A DNA stretch of 64,000 nt from Sinomonas cellulolyticus (GCF_014656475.1 NZ_BNCM01000006.1:62001-126000), one strand, 5' to 3'. Shown: positions 8,518 to 16,837, numbered from the stretch's first letter. Numbers and translations: made by a program. Notes: generated from the letters alone by a model not told the origin.

Positions 8518-8523
8518 TAGCAT
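8518..8523 (+). promoter_or_regulatory. Leaderless-type -10 box TAGCAT
   Basis: TAGCAT ends six bases before the ATG at 8530 and no ribosome site is present, placing the expected transcription start at the start codon. Confidence 0.55.
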
Positions 8524-8529
8524 CACGCC

Positions 8530-8985
8530 ATGGCAGACACGTACTCAGCTCAGACGTCGATCGAGATCAACGCCCCGATTGAGCGCGTGTGGGACGCGCT
8601 GATCAACCCTCAGACCGTCTCGAAGTACCTGCACGGGACCACGCTTGAGGCTGATTGGCGGCCCGGGGGTGCCGTGACCTGGAGCGGCGAGTGGAAGGGC
8701 CAGTCCTACACCGACAAGGGCACTGTTCTACGGTTCGAGCCGCCGAGGGTCGTGAGCACGACCCACTGGAGCCCGATGGCCGGCAGCGAGGACGCCCCGG
8801 AGAACTACCACCACGTCACCTATGAGTTGGCGGAGCACGACGGCGCCACCATCCTGACGCTGACCCACGGGAACAGCCCGACCCAGGCCGATGCCGACAC
8901 CATGGTCGCCAACTCCTGGGCGCCTGTCCTGGCGGACATCAAGCGTGTAGTTGAGGCGGGGCCCGACACTCGGCGTGGCGTCTGA
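8530..8985 (+). CDS. AHSA1-type SRPBCC protein
   Basis: A 151-residue activator-of-Hsp90-homology (AHSA1) START-fold protein: residues 8-40 (TSIEINAPIERVWDALINPQ onward) form the first strand and helix, with GAVTWSGEWKGQSYTDKG and a C-terminal helix NSWAPVLADIKRVVEAG. Small-ligand binding is likely but the ligand is unknown. A broken second copy of its 3' third lies at 3160-3315. The SOUL gene follows six bases later, so the two are probably co-transcribed. Confidence 0.8.
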   Translation: MADTYSAQTSIEINAPIERVWDALINPQTVSKYLHGTTLEADWRPGGAVTWSGEWKGQSYTDKGTVLRFEPPRVVSTTHWSPMAGSEDAPENYHHVTYELAEHDGATILTLTHGNSPTQADADTMVANSWAPVLADIKRVVEAGPDTRRGV

Positions 8986-8991
8986 GGCGCC

Positions 8992-9618
8992 ATGACGGAA
9001 CAGCAGCCCTACGAGCTTGTGCGGCGGTACGCGGACTTCGAGCTGCGGCGTTACCCGGCGTATGCCGTGGCCGAGGTGGAGGTCCGCGGCACCTTCGACA
9101 GGGCGGGCAACGCTGCTTTCCGCTACCTGTTCAACTACATCAGCGGCAACAACACGTCCCGCCAGTCGGTGGAGATGACCGCGCCCGTGCTCCAAGCCTC
9201 CGCGCCCCGGACGTCCCAGTCGCAGAAGGTGCAGATGACGGCGCCGGTGCTCCAGGAAGGGCCGCTGGGTCTCGCTGAAGGCGGCTCGGACGAGGGCCGG
9301 TATGTGGTGGCCTTCGTGCTCCCCGCGGGAATGACCGAGGATGCGGCCCCGATCCCCGCCGACCCGCGGGTGAGGATTCGGACGGTGCCCGCCTGCGTCG
9401 CAGCCGTCGTCCGCTTCTCCGGCAGGGGAACCGAATCCGACTTCGCCAAGCGCAATCGCCAACTCCAGGATGCCCTGGCCGCAGCCGAAATGAGACCGTC
9501 CGGGCCACCCCGCTTCGCCCGATTCGACCCGCCGTTCAAGCCATGGTTCCTCCGCCACAACGAGGTCGTCCAGGACGTGGTGCCCGGCGACGCCGCGGGG
9601 CCGCAGGCGGAGAGCTGA
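8992..9618 (+). CDS. SOUL-family heme-binding protein
   Basis: A 208-residue SOUL/HEBP-like protein. It opens YELVRRYADFELRRYPAYAVAEVEV, the SOUL signature, followed by AFRYLFNYISGNN and two copies of the (V/Q)xMTAPVLQ motif near residues 62 and 81. SOUL proteins bind tetrapyrroles; in bacteria their role is mostly undefined. It begins six bases after the SRPBCC gene without its own clear ribosome site, suggesting coupled translation. Confidence 0.85.
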   Translation: MTEQQPYELVRRYADFELRRYPAYAVAEVEVRGTFDRAGNAAFRYLFNYISGNNTSRQSVEMTAPVLQASAPRTSQSQKVQMTAPVLQEGPLGLAEGGSDEGRYVVAFVLPAGMTEDAAPIPADPRVRIRTVPACVAAVVRFSGRGTESDFAKRNRQLQDALAAAEMRPSGPPRFARFDPPFKPWFLRHNEVVQDVVPGDAAGPQAES

Positions 9619-9645
9619 CGACGGCGGGTGCCCGGCCGCCGTTGT
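9618..9645. repeat. CGACGGCGGG-family inverted repeat
   Basis: ACGACGGCGG pairs with CCGCCGTTGT (nine of ten) directly at the SOUL stop codon; the loop GTGCCCGG resembles that of other members. Confidence 0.65.
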
Positions 9646-9899
9646 GCGCCGAAGGCTGAGAGCTGATTCGCACTTAATTTCTCAGGCTGTCATAGGCAAA
9701 GCCGCACGCTGTATCGACGTTTACGGACGTGCGCGGATAGTCTTCGGGATGTCGCGACTGCCCATCGCATCGACCGGCGACCCGGTGGCGTTGGCGCAAG
9801 TCCATCGACGCGGGCCATGGCAGCCCGGGAGATCGAGAAGATTCTGGAGTTCATCAAGTCGCACCTCTGAGGAGGAGCCAGGTCGGATTCTTCTTCCCG
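9646..9899. other. Intergenic region without a supported gene
   Basis: About 250 bases. A short frame ending at 9870 (REIEKILEFIKSHL before TGA) looks like the end of a lost gene, but nothing upstream supports it. Confidence 0.35.
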
Positions 9900-10817
9900 T
9901 CAGAGGGCGCGGCTGAACAGTTCGAGCGCGTGCTGCACCACAGCGTCGGGACGGTCGTCTGCGAGGAAGTGCGCGGCGCCGTCGACCATGTGGCCGGTGA
10001 GGTCGTCCGCGCGGTCCCCGTCCACGGCCAGCATGTCCGGGAGGACGGCGCGGTCGTCGCTGCCCAGGAGGGCGACTGTCGGTACCGTGAGGCGGTTCTG
10101 GCCGTACTTGCCCGAAACCAAACGCCCCATCTCCGGCAGAATCAGGTTCCTGTACAGCGCGGACCCCGCCTCGGGATGCCCCGGAGCATGCAGTCTCCGG
10201 GTGAAGACCGCGGTGTCCTCCTCGCTGATGGAATCGGTGAAGCCGCTGAGCAGGTGGTGGGGAAGTGCCCGGCCGCTCAGCACCCATGGCCCCAGCCCGG
10301 GCGCGGCGACCACCGGCTGGAACCACAGCTGGGCCAGACCCGCCAGCATCTGTGGCTTGAAGCCGAGACGGATGTAGGGATGCGGGCCGAGGCAGAGGTA
10401 GGCGCCGATCCGATCGGGGTAGTCGAAGCAGAGGCGATAGCCGATGAACGCACTGAAGTCGTGCGCGATGAGCCCCACCCGGGGGAGCGCCAGCGCATCG
10501 AGCAGGGCCACGACGTCGGCAACCATCCCGTTGACCGTGTAGCCCTCCGCGGGCGCGTCCGTCCATCCCGCGCCGCGCAGGTCCGGCGCGATCACCCGAT
10601 AGCGCTCGGCGAGCTGCGGGATCACCTTGCGCCACTCCCACCAGTTCTGGGGGAACCCGTGGAGGAGGACGACGGCGGGCGCCTCCCGCTCGCCGGCCTC
10701 GGCGACGTGCATCCGCAGACCCGAGGGAAGCCCCACGAACCTGTGGGTCACTCCGGGGAGCTCGGGAAGGTCGCTCGGGTGTCCGTGCCCTTGGGGTGTA
10801 TTGGGAGCATCCGGCAT
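9900..10817 (-). CDS. Alpha/beta hydrolase, epoxide-hydrolase-like
   Basis: A 305-residue alpha/beta hydrolase. The oxyanion motif HGFPQNWWEW is at 53-62, and the nucleophile elbow AHDFSAF places an aspartate at residue 120, as in epoxide hydrolases and haloalkane dehalogenases rather than the serine of esterases. A C-terminal GAAHFLADDRP supplies the histidine. The start ATG at 10817 was chosen over upstream in-frame codons because family similarity begins close behind it; a GTG four codons upstream is also possible and no strong ribosome site is visible. Its substrate and pathway are unknown. Confidence 0.75.
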   Translation of the reverse strand: MPDAPNTPQGHGHPSDLPELPGVTHRFVGLPSGLRMHVAEAGEREAPAVVLLHGFPQNWWEWRKVIPQLAERYRVIAPDLRGAGWTDAPAEGYTVNGMVADVVALLDALALPRVGLIAHDFSAFIGYRLCFDYPDRIGAYLCLGPHPYIRLGFKPQMLAGLAQLWFQPVVAAPGLGPWVLSGRALPHHLLSGFTDSISEEDTAVFTRRLHAPGHPEAGSALYRNLILPEMGRLVSGKYGQNRLTVPTVALLGSDDRAVLPDMLAVDGDRADDLTGHMVDGAAHFLADDRPDAVVQHALELFSRAL

Positions 10818-10886
10818 GTCGTCCACGACACCGTTGTACTGCTCGCAGCGCTTCGGGTCACTAGATCGCGCGGTCGTCGCTCTGAG

Positions 10887-10910
10887 GAGCCTCCGCGACC
10901 GCGGAGGCTC
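10887..10910. terminator. Hairpin between two minus-strand genes
   Basis: GAGCCTCCGC and GCGGAGGCTC form a perfect 10-bp stem with loop GACC, downstream of the DUF429 gene on the minus strand. Confidence 0.6.
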
Positions 10911-10996
10911 GTGAGCAGGCGGGCCGTCGAATGGTTCATGCGGTAGTACGTGCCCGACTCTGCCGATCGTCTCACCCTTACTTTGCTGCCCTCGCC

Positions 10997-11824
10997 TCAG
11001 ACAGTGTGGCGCACCGGCAAGCCATTCCATCTTTGGCCCGTGGCGGGATTGATCCGGTTGTCATGGCCTGGAAGGAAGCGCGAGGTCGGCCGTGCAGGAG
11101 GGCCGCCGCACCCGCACTGGCACTCTCGGCGGTTCTCGTCGACGACGCGACGCGGGGTTTCGCGTCTGCTGCTGTGAGCTGGCGTCGCGGGGACGCGCTC
11201 GTACCTGTCGTGCAATTCGCGCACCGGAATGAGCATGGCGTCCCGGTCCTCACCGACCCAGGTGTGCGCTCCCTCGAGGGCGATGAGTCCGGTGAGGGCG
11301 CCGACAGCTGCATCTACCAGGTCGGCGCCAGCCAGTTCCGACTCCTTGATTCCCTGTGTGGCGAGCACCTGCCGGCGGAACCGGACCTTGTCGGTGAATT
11401 CCCCGATGTGCCCGGCCAGCGCGACCGCGGACGCGTGCGGATAGAACTCGGCCGCGGTCCAGAGCACGCTGCCGCCGGTGTACCGCGGGTAGTCATCAGC
11501 GAGTGCTGCGTAGACAGCCATTCCGTCGCGCATCCAGAGGTGGAACTGGCGGACGCGGTCTTCCGACGGCGTCGCATACAGGTTGATTCCCCGTCGCGTC
11601 AGATCCAGCTCGGCAGGCCTGCGGACGCCGCGCTCAGCCCATTGCGAGGGCGAATCAATGCAGACAACGTCGGGTGCCAGCGCGTCGACGGTTCGTTTGA
11701 GCAGGCCGAGATCCCGAATGTGGCGGATGCTCTCGACTATCCGGCGAGACGAGTCCAACGCCACGAGGTCGTGTCCCCTGCCGCCGATAAGAGCGACGTC
11801 GATACCGATGGCTGCAGCCTTCAC
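10997..11824 (-). CDS. DUF429 protein with a CxCGCG...PGHD tail
   Basis: A 275-residue protein. Residues 1 to about 215 match the DUF429 RNase-H-like fold: AAIGIDVALIG at the first strand with an early aspartate, DVVCIDSPSQWAERGVR, and LVDAAVGALTGLIALEG near the end. A short extra module at about 235-265 has the pattern CQCGCG, then FLPGHDNRINPATG, a probable metal-binding or nucleic-acid-binding tail also seen in some actinobacterial and phage proteins. DUF429 has no established biochemical role; a predicted nuclease is plausible. Divergent from the hydrolase at 11927. Confidence 0.7.
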   Translation of the reverse strand: MKAAAIGIDVALIGGRGHDLVALDSSRRIVESIRHIRDLGLLKRTVDALAPDVVCIDSPSQWAERGVRRPAELDLTRRGINLYATPSEDRVRQFHLWMRDGMAVYAALADDYPRYTGGSVLWTAAEFYPHASAVALAGHIGEFTDKVRFRRQVLATQGIKESELAGADLVDAAVGALTGLIALEGAHTWVGEDRDAMLIPVRELHDRYERVPATPAHSSRRETPRRVVDENRRECQCGCGGPPARPTSRFLPGHDNRINPATGQRWNGLPVRHTV

Positions 11825-11914
11825 TCAACAAGTTCACCGCCGTCGGCACCAAGCTGCAAGGGTCGCGTTCCCCCGGCCGGCACTCCTCTCCTTGCGGCCA
11901 CCCACCCCGAGCCC

Positions 11915-11920
11915 TACCGT
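11915..11920 (+). promoter_or_regulatory. Leaderless-type -10 box TACCGT
   Basis: TACCGT ends six bases before the ATG at 11927, with no ribosome site between. Confidence 0.5.
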
Positions 11921-11926
11921 CGTCGC

Positions 11927-12724
11927 ATGAGCGAACCGGCGCGTGCGCCTGCAGTTCAGGCCGTGGTGCTGGTCCACGGCATGTGGGGGGCGCCCCAGGA
12001 CTGGCAGTGGGTGCGGGACCGGCTGGCCGCCCGCGGCGTTGAGGTTGTGGTCCCGGATCTCGTGTCCCATCGGGTTCCGGGGGCAGGGCTGCTCGACGAC
12101 GTCGAGGTGGTGAAGGCTGCCTTGCGCTCTCTCGGCAGGGGACCGATCGTCGTGGCGGGCTGGTCCTACGGGTGCGATGTCGCCGGGATCTCCGCTGCGG
12201 GACACGAAAGCGTAGCGAGGCTGGTCTATGTCTCCTCGGTCCCCCAGCCCGTGCAGCCGCACACCCGCGACTCCTCGCTTTTAGACGGGAACCCTGCAAT
12301 CGTCTGGGATGAGGAGGGCCAGTTCCTCCCGCGCGGCGGATGGTGGAATGAGGACCCGGGACTCACGGCGGCGGCGCGGGCCTTTCTGGACTCCCATCCC
12401 CGCAGGCCCGTCGGCAGGCGCACGCTCTCCGATCCGGTCCCTGCTGCGGCGTGGGAAAGCATTCCGACGACGGTCCTGCTCGGCGACAGCGATCCATTCA
12501 ACGACCAGCAGAATGTGGCGCTTGCACGTCAGAGGGTCGCCGATGTGCGCATCGTGGCGTGCAACCACTTCATTCCCTTCAACCTGCCAGACCTCGTCGC
12601 GGACGTCATCCTGGAAGGGGCGGCCGGACTGACCGCGTCACCGCGGAACGTTCTGCACAGCAGAACAAACCGGCAGAATTCGCGTTACTCGGGTGTCAAG
12701 TTCTGCACAACAGAACTTTTTTGA
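11927..12724 (+). CDS. Alpha/beta hydrolase (serine type)
   Basis: A 265-residue hydrolase. HGMWGAPQDWQWV carries the oxyanion motif (18-30) and GWSYG (78-82) is the serine elbow with S80 as nucleophile; a CNHFIPF motif near residue 210 supplies the histidine. The last 25 or so residues are encoded by DNA containing two 17-bp palindromes and look unlike a natural C-terminus. The frame may therefore run on past an original stop into regulatory DNA, or the operators may simply overlap the gene. Substrate unknown. The ATG has a leaderless-type promoter. Confidence 0.7.
   Translation: MSEPARAPAVQAVVLVHGMWGAPQDWQWVRDRLAARGVEVVVPDLVSHRVPGAGLLDDVEVVKAALRSLGRGPIVVAGWSYGCDVAGISAAGHESVARLVYVSSVPQPVQPHTRDSSLLDGNPAIVWDEEGQFLPRGGWWNEDPGLTAAARAFLDSHPRRPVGRRTLSDPVPAAAWESIPTTVLLGDSDPFNDQQNVALARQRVADVRIVACNHFIPFNLPDLVADVILEGAAGLTASPRNVLHSRTNRQNSRYSGVKFCTTELF
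12650..12666. promoter_or_regulatory. Palindrome 1, probable operator
   Basis: GTTCTGCACAGCAGAAC has six-base arms GTTCTG/CAGAAC. It is a near-identical partner of the site 50 bases downstream, and both lie just before the AAHS transporter gene. Confidence 0.65.
12700..12716. promoter_or_regulatory. Palindrome 2, probable operator
   Basis: GTTCTGCACAACAGAAC differs from palindrome 1 at one base. Spacing of exactly 50 bp keeps the two on nearly the same helix face. Confidence 0.65.
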
Positions 12725-12757
12725 GCCCACGACGTGCCGTACCTCACCCTGAGATGC

Positions 12758-14092
12758 ATGTCACAAACCTCCTCGCCCGTTTCCGGCAACGACGCCGTGG
12801 GCCGCGCGGACGCCCCCTCGGGCCCGAGCCGGCGCGCCGCCGTCATCGCCGTCGCCATCTGCTGGGCCCTGGTCGTCTTCGACGGCTACGACCTCATCGT
12901 CTATGGCTCCGTGCAGAACAACCTCATCGAGAACACCGGCTGGGGCCTCAACGCGGCCTCGGCCGGCACCATTGGCTCGATGGCGTTCGTGGGCATGATG
13001 CTCGGCGCCGTCTTCGCCGGCCGGCTCTCGGACAGCTGGGGCCGAAAGAAGGCCATCATCCTGTGCACCGTGGTGTTCTCGGTGGCGACCGTCCTGTGCG
13101 CGTTCGCCCCCGGTGCGATCGCCTTCGCGGCGCTGCGCCTCGTCGCCGGCCTCGGCCTCGGCGGCCTCGTGCCGTCGGCGAACGCCCTCGCCGCCGAGCT
13201 CATCCCCGCCAAGTGGCGCGGCTCGATGGCCACCCTCATGATGTCCGGCGTGCCGATCGGCGGAACCATCGCCGCACTGCTCGGCCTCGGCATGATCCCG
13301 GCCTTCGGCTGGCAGTCGATGTTCCTCGTCGCTTTCATCCCCCTCGTGGTCTTCGTGCCCCTCGGCCTGCGGTTCTTCCCCGAGACGCTCGGCGCAGCGC
13401 GGACGGCAGCCGAGGACGCGGCGTCGGCCGCTGCCGTCTCGGAAGGCGCCCCGCGCGGCGGGTTCGGTGGCCTGTTCCGCAACGGGTTCGGCTGGATCTC
13501 CGTCCTGTTCGCCGTCTCCACGCTCTTCACGCTCTTCGCGTGGTACGGCCTCGGCACCCAGCTGCCCAAGATCATGCGCGACTCGGGCTCCGACCTCGGC
13601 CCCGCACTGACCTTCACGATCGCCCTCAACCTCGGCGCGGTGGCCGGCTCCATCATCACCGCGTGGGCCGGCGACAAGTTCGGGACCGTCAAGGTCTCCG
13701 TCATCGCCGCGGCGCTCGCCGGCGTCGGACTCGTGGCACTCATCGTGGCGCCCGCCTCGAACACCGTGTTCATCTACGCCGCCCTCGTGGTGGCCGGCGT
13801 GGGCACCCACGGCACCCAGTCCCTCGTGATCGGCGCCATCGCCTCGCACTACCCGAGCGAGCTGCGCGGCACCGCGCTCGGCTGGGCCCTCGGCGTGGGA
13901 CGCATCGGGGCGGTCCTGGCCCCGCAGCTCTCCGGCCTCCTCCTGGCCACGAAGACCATCCCGCCCGCAACGAACTTCCTCATGTTCGGCGGCGCTGCGC
14001 TCCTCTCGGCAGTGTTCCTGGGGGTCATCGTGGCCCGCGACGTCCGCGGACGCCGCTCCGCCGCGGCGCTCACCCCGGAGCCTGTCGCCTAG
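12758..14092 (+). CDS. MFS aromatic-acid:H+ symporter (AAHS)
   Basis: A 444-residue, twelve-helix importer. The helix 1 motif FDGYDLIVYGSVQNNL is the AAHS signature (DGxD), with loop AGRLSDSWGRKKAI and a second-half AWAGDKFGTVK. The ATG at 12758 was preferred over an in-frame GTG at 12734 because AAHS proteins usually have a short N-terminus; the ribosome site is weak. Two 17-bp palindromes lie 42 to 108 bases upstream. No catabolic gene is directly beside it, so the regulator and substrate may be encoded elsewhere; a benzoate-type or hydroxybenzoate-type substrate is likely. Confidence 0.85.
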   Translation: MSQTSSPVSGNDAVGRADAPSGPSRRAAVIAVAICWALVVFDGYDLIVYGSVQNNLIENTGWGLNAASAGTIGSMAFVGMMLGAVFAGRLSDSWGRKKAIILCTVVFSVATVLCAFAPGAIAFAALRLVAGLGLGGLVPSANALAAELIPAKWRGSMATLMMSGVPIGGTIAALLGLGMIPAFGWQSMFLVAFIPLVVFVPLGLRFFPETLGAARTAAEDAASAAAVSEGAPRGGFGGLFRNGFGWISVLFAVSTLFTLFAWYGLGTQLPKIMRDSGSDLGPALTFTIALNLGAVAGSIITAWAGDKFGTVKVSVIAAALAGVGLVALIVAPASNTVFIYAALVVAGVGTHGTQSLVIGAIASHYPSELRGTALGWALGVGRIGAVLAPQLSGLLLATKTIPPATNFLMFGGAALLSAVFLGVIVARDVRGRRSAAALTPEPVA

Positions 14093-14109
14093 GAGCACTG
14101 CACCTTCCT

Positions 14110-14169
14110 GACGCACGACGGCGCGTGGCCGGCTTCCGCACGGAGGCCCGCCGCGCGCCGTCGCGCGTC
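14110..14169. repeat. CGACGGCGCG-family inverted repeat
   Basis: A 20-bp stem (GACGCACGACGGCGCGTGGC, two mismatches) with a 20-base loop, between the convergent transporter and oxidoreductase genes; probably serves both as terminator. Confidence 0.7.
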
Positions 14170-14180
14170 ACGGCGTGACG

Positions 14181-15173
14181 TCAGGGAAGGACCAGCACCC
14201 GGCCCCGGACGCCTCCGGTGGCCATCGCCTCGTGCGCCTGCGCCGCGTCAGCGAGGCGGAACGTCGCGCCGATCCGGGAGACCAGCCTCCCTGCCGCCAG
14301 GAGGCCGTTGATCACGCGCGCCGCCCTGGCAAGGTCGGTGACCGAGGCGTTGCTGATGGCGAAGCCCAGCAGCTTGGCATCCCGCGTGTACAGGTCGCCG
14401 ACGGGCAGGACCGGCGCGGCATCCATGCCAGCCATGAGGATCGCCCGGGCGCCGAGGCGCAGGAGCGGCGCGGTGGTCTCGAAGTCGTGGTGGCCGCTGG
14501 TGTCCCACCACACGTCGATCCCGTCCGGTGCCGCTTCGGCGATCCTTCCCGCGAGCCCCGGCTCGCGGTAGTCCAGCGTGACGTCCGCTCCCAGCGAGCG
14601 GCACCATCCGGCGTCGGCCGCCGATGCGGAGGTGAGGACGCGGGCGCCCATGGCCTTGGCCAGCTGGATGGCCGCCCCGCCGACAGCTCCGCCGCCCCCG
14701 GCCACGTAAACCGTCTCGCCCAGCTGGAGCTCCGCCTCGCGCACGAGGCCCAGATAGGCCGTCGCCGCGGCGTGCAGGACGGGAGCGGCGGCCGAGGGGG
14801 CGACGCCCGTGGGCAGGGGATAGAGCCTGTCCTCCGCCACCACCGCATACTCAGCGAAGGCGCCCTGCCGCCCGGCGTGCCCGAGGCTGTTGGTCCAGAC
14901 CCGGTCTCCGGGGACGAACCCGACGACGCCCGGGCCCGCCTGCTCGACCGTGCCCACGAGGTCCCGCCCGATCACGAACGGGAAGGGAGTCGCGGTCCGG
15001 TACGCCCCGGAGCGGACGAACAGGTCCACGTGGTTGACGGTGCTGGCCTCCATCCGCACGAGCGCGTCGGTCGGCCCGATCTCCGGCACGGGCAGGTGCC
15101 CCACCTCAATGTTCTCGGTGCCGCCGAGCCGGCGGACGAACGCCGCCCGCATGGTCCGCGCCGTTCCTGCCAT
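14181..15173 (-). CDS. NADPH:quinone reductase-like MDR oxidoreductase
   Basis: A 330-residue medium-chain dehydrogenase/reductase of the zinc-free quinone-reductase group. The N-terminal catalytic domain has TVNHVDLFVRSGAY and the cofactor domain has VYVAGGGGAVGGAAIQLAKAMGA (about residues 150-172). The cysteine and histidine ligands of zinc alcohol dehydrogenases are absent. Starts at 15173 or at an ATG seven codons later. It stands alone, convergent with the AAHS gene. It would reduce quinones, enals or similar electrophiles. Confidence 0.8.
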   Translation of the reverse strand: MAGTARTMRAAFVRRLGGTENIEVGHLPVPEIGPTDALVRMEASTVNHVDLFVRSGAYRTATPFPFVIGRDLVGTVEQAGPGVVGFVPGDRVWTNSLGHAGRQGAFAEYAVVAEDRLYPLPTGVAPSAAAPVLHAAATAYLGLVREAELQLGETVYVAGGGGAVGGAAIQLAKAMGARVLTSASAADAGWCRSLGADVTLDYREPGLAGRIAEAAPDGIDVWWDTSGHHDFETTAPLLRLGARAILMAGMDAAPVLPVGDLYTRDAKLLGFAISNASVTDLARAARVINGLLAAGRLVSRIGATFRLADAAQAHEAMATGGVRGRVLVLP

Positions 15174-15251
15174 CGGATCCTCCCGCCTCGAGTGGCCTCA
15201 TCCGACCGTACGCCCTCTCACGGAGCGAGCATCGCCTCACAGGCGCGTGGG

Positions 15252-15257
15252 TACGCT
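15252..15257 (+). promoter_or_regulatory. Leaderless-type -10 box TACGCT
   Basis: Ends six bases before the ATG at 15264; no ribosome site is present. Confidence 0.55.
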
Positions 15258-15263
15258 TGGTCC

Positions 15264-15920
15264 ATGGCCCCTTCCGCACCGACTCCCGAGACAAGACGCG
15301 ATCCTCTCGCGCCGCAGGCTGTTGCGGACCTGCTCGCCGCATCGCCCGTCCGCTGGTGGCTCTCGGGCGGCGTCGCGCTCGACCGCTGGCTGGGCGAGCC
15401 CATCCGCGAGCGGCCCAACACGGACGTGAGCGTGGTGCACGGCGACCTGCCGCAGCTCGTGGCAAGCCTCCCCGCAGGGTACGAGGCGTGGGCCGTGCGC
15501 GACGAGGAGGAGCTCGTGCCGTTCGCGGAGGTCGGCCCGAGCGACGAGGTGCAGCCCGTGCTCGTGCGCGACGTCGAGAAGGACGCGTGGGTGCTCAGGA
15601 TCAACGTGGAGGACGGCGCGCCGCGCGCGTGGGTCTACAAGCGGGACCCCCGCCTGCAGCTGCCGTGGGACCGTGCGGTGCTGGACATCGGCGGCATTCC
15701 GACCGGCGCCCCCGAGGTGCAGCTCGTCTGGAAGGCCCTGCGACCGCGGCCGGAGGACGACGTCGACAAGGACGCCGTGGTGCCCAAGCTCAGCGACGAG
15801 GCGCGCGCCTGGTACGAGCGCTGCATCCTCTCGATCCACCCGCACTCCTCGTGGTCGATCCACGTGCGCAGCCCGTTCGCCCCGGCGAAGGCGAGCTGGA
15901 ACCGCAAGCGGAGCAGCTGA
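15264..15920 (+). CDS. Nucleotidyltransferase-like protein with degenerate active site
   Basis: A 218-residue protein resembling aminoglycoside and lincosamide nucleotidyltransferases. The sequence WWLSGGVALDRWLGE (31-45) is the glycine-rich nucleotide loop, followed by RPNTDVSV, where active enzymes have D-x-D; here the second metal-binding aspartate is replaced by S56, with only D54 left. The rest (RDEEELVPFAEV and WVYKRDPRLQLPW) fits the family. It may be inactive, or use another residue such as D61. It should not be called a resistance gene on this evidence. Convergent with the LysR gene 24 bases downstream. Confidence 0.65.
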   Translation: MAPSAPTPETRRDPLAPQAVADLLAASPVRWWLSGGVALDRWLGEPIRERPNTDVSVVHGDLPQLVASLPAGYEAWAVRDEEELVPFAEVGPSDEVQPVLVRDVEKDAWVLRINVEDGAPRAWVYKRDPRLQLPWDRAVLDIGGIPTGAPEVQLVWKALRPRPEDDVDKDAVVPKLSDEARAWYERCILSIHPHSSWSIHVRSPFAPAKASWNRKRSS

Positions 15921-15944
15921 GGGCCGCCGCTACTGCTCCGGCCC

Positions 15945-16835
15945 CTACTCGCGGACGGCGCCCAGGACCAGCGAGCGGAACCACCGCTGCGCCGGCGTCA
16001 GGCTCGCATCGCGCCGGGTGTACAGGGACACGGGGGTGCTCTGGCCGGGCCACGGCAGATCGGCGATCAGCAGGCCGGGGAACCAGCCGCAGAAGACCTC
16101 GGCCACGTGCCTCGGCAGCAGCACCACGAGGTCCGTTGCCTCCAGCACGGCAGGCACCGTCGCGTACTCCTCGACGGTGAGCACCACCTGCTGCATGAGC
16201 CCGTTGTCGGTGAGCACCTGCAGCGGGAAGATGTGGCCGCCGCGGGCCGAGACCCGGAGGAAGTGGCGGCCCGCGAACATCCCGGGCCCCGTGGGCGGGA
16301 GGGGGTGGGCGCCCGAGACGAGGGCCACGTACTCGACCGCGCGCACGTGCGAGCGCCAGAGCCCGGGGCTGCCGATCATCGAGACCGTGATCGCGAGGTC
16401 GATCGTCCCCCGGGTGAGCCCGTCCTCGACCTCGCCCGAATCGAGTCTCTCCACCTGAAGGTGCGGGCGCGCGCCCTCTTGCGCGAGCGCCGTCATGATG
16501 GGCGGCAGGAAGGTCTGCTCGCCGATCGAGGTGAGTCCGAGCATCAGCTCGCCGGTGAACTTGGCGGGGTCGAACGCCTCCGTCTCGTTGACGGTCGCGT
16601 CGATCTGGGCGAGTGCCTCCTGGATCGGCCCGAACAGCTGCGTGGCCCTCGAGGTCGGCACCATGTCGTGCCCCTCGCGCCTGAACAGCTCGTCCCCGAA
16701 CCGCGTCCGAAGCCGCCGCAGCGTGTAGCTGACGGTGGGCTGCGTGACATGCAGCCGCTCGGCCACGGCGGTGACGCTGCGCAGTTCATAGAGCACCACA
16801 AACGTGCGAAGCTGGTTCAGATCGGTGAAGGCCAC
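15945..16835 (-). CDS. LysR-type regulator of the protocatechuate operon
   Basis: A 296-residue LysR regulator. The N-terminal winged helix-turn-helix (LNQLRTFVVLYELRSVTAVA, then LHVTQPTVSYTLRRL) spans residues 6-65 and a co-inducer domain follows from about 95. Starts at GTG. Divergent from ligJ with 108 bases between the start codons, holding a LysR-type dyad that begins three bases upstream of its own start. That position is typical for autorepression together with activation of the divergent operon, probably with a ring-cleavage intermediate as inducer. Confidence 0.9.
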   Translation of the reverse strand: MAFTDLNQLRTFVVLYELRSVTAVAERLHVTQPTVSYTLRRLRTRFGDELFRREGHDMVPTSRATQLFGPIQEALAQIDATVNETEAFDPAKFTGELMLGLTSIGEQTFLPPIMTALAQEGARPHLQVERLDSGEVEDGLTRGTIDLAITVSMIGSPGLWRSHVRAVEYVALVSGAHPLPPTGPGMFAGRHFLRVSARGGHIFPLQVLTDNGLMQQVVLTVEEYATVPAVLEATDLVVLLPRHVAEVFCGWFPGLLIADLPWPGQSTPVSLYTRRDASLTPAQRWFRSLVLGAVRE

Positions 16836-16837
16836 CT

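Noticed and set aside
9644..9916. A 90-codon frame after the SOUL gene
   Set aside because: No family likeness, unusual composition and no ribosome site; a short alternative frame there looks like a gene remnant at most.
10931..11926. Upstream part of a long plus-strand frame before the serine hydrolase
   Set aside because: It is antisense to the well-supported DUF429 gene; the hydrolase itself begins at 11927.
12451..14178. Long plus-strand frame overlapping the AAHS transporter gene
   Set aside because: Its translation is Arg/Pro/His-rich without domains; the alternative frame encodes a clear twelve-helix transporter. It is a GC-rich shadow frame.
15264..15920. Aminoglycoside-resistance gene
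   Set aside because: Only a fold-level likeness, and the second catalytic aspartate is missing; resistance is not supported.
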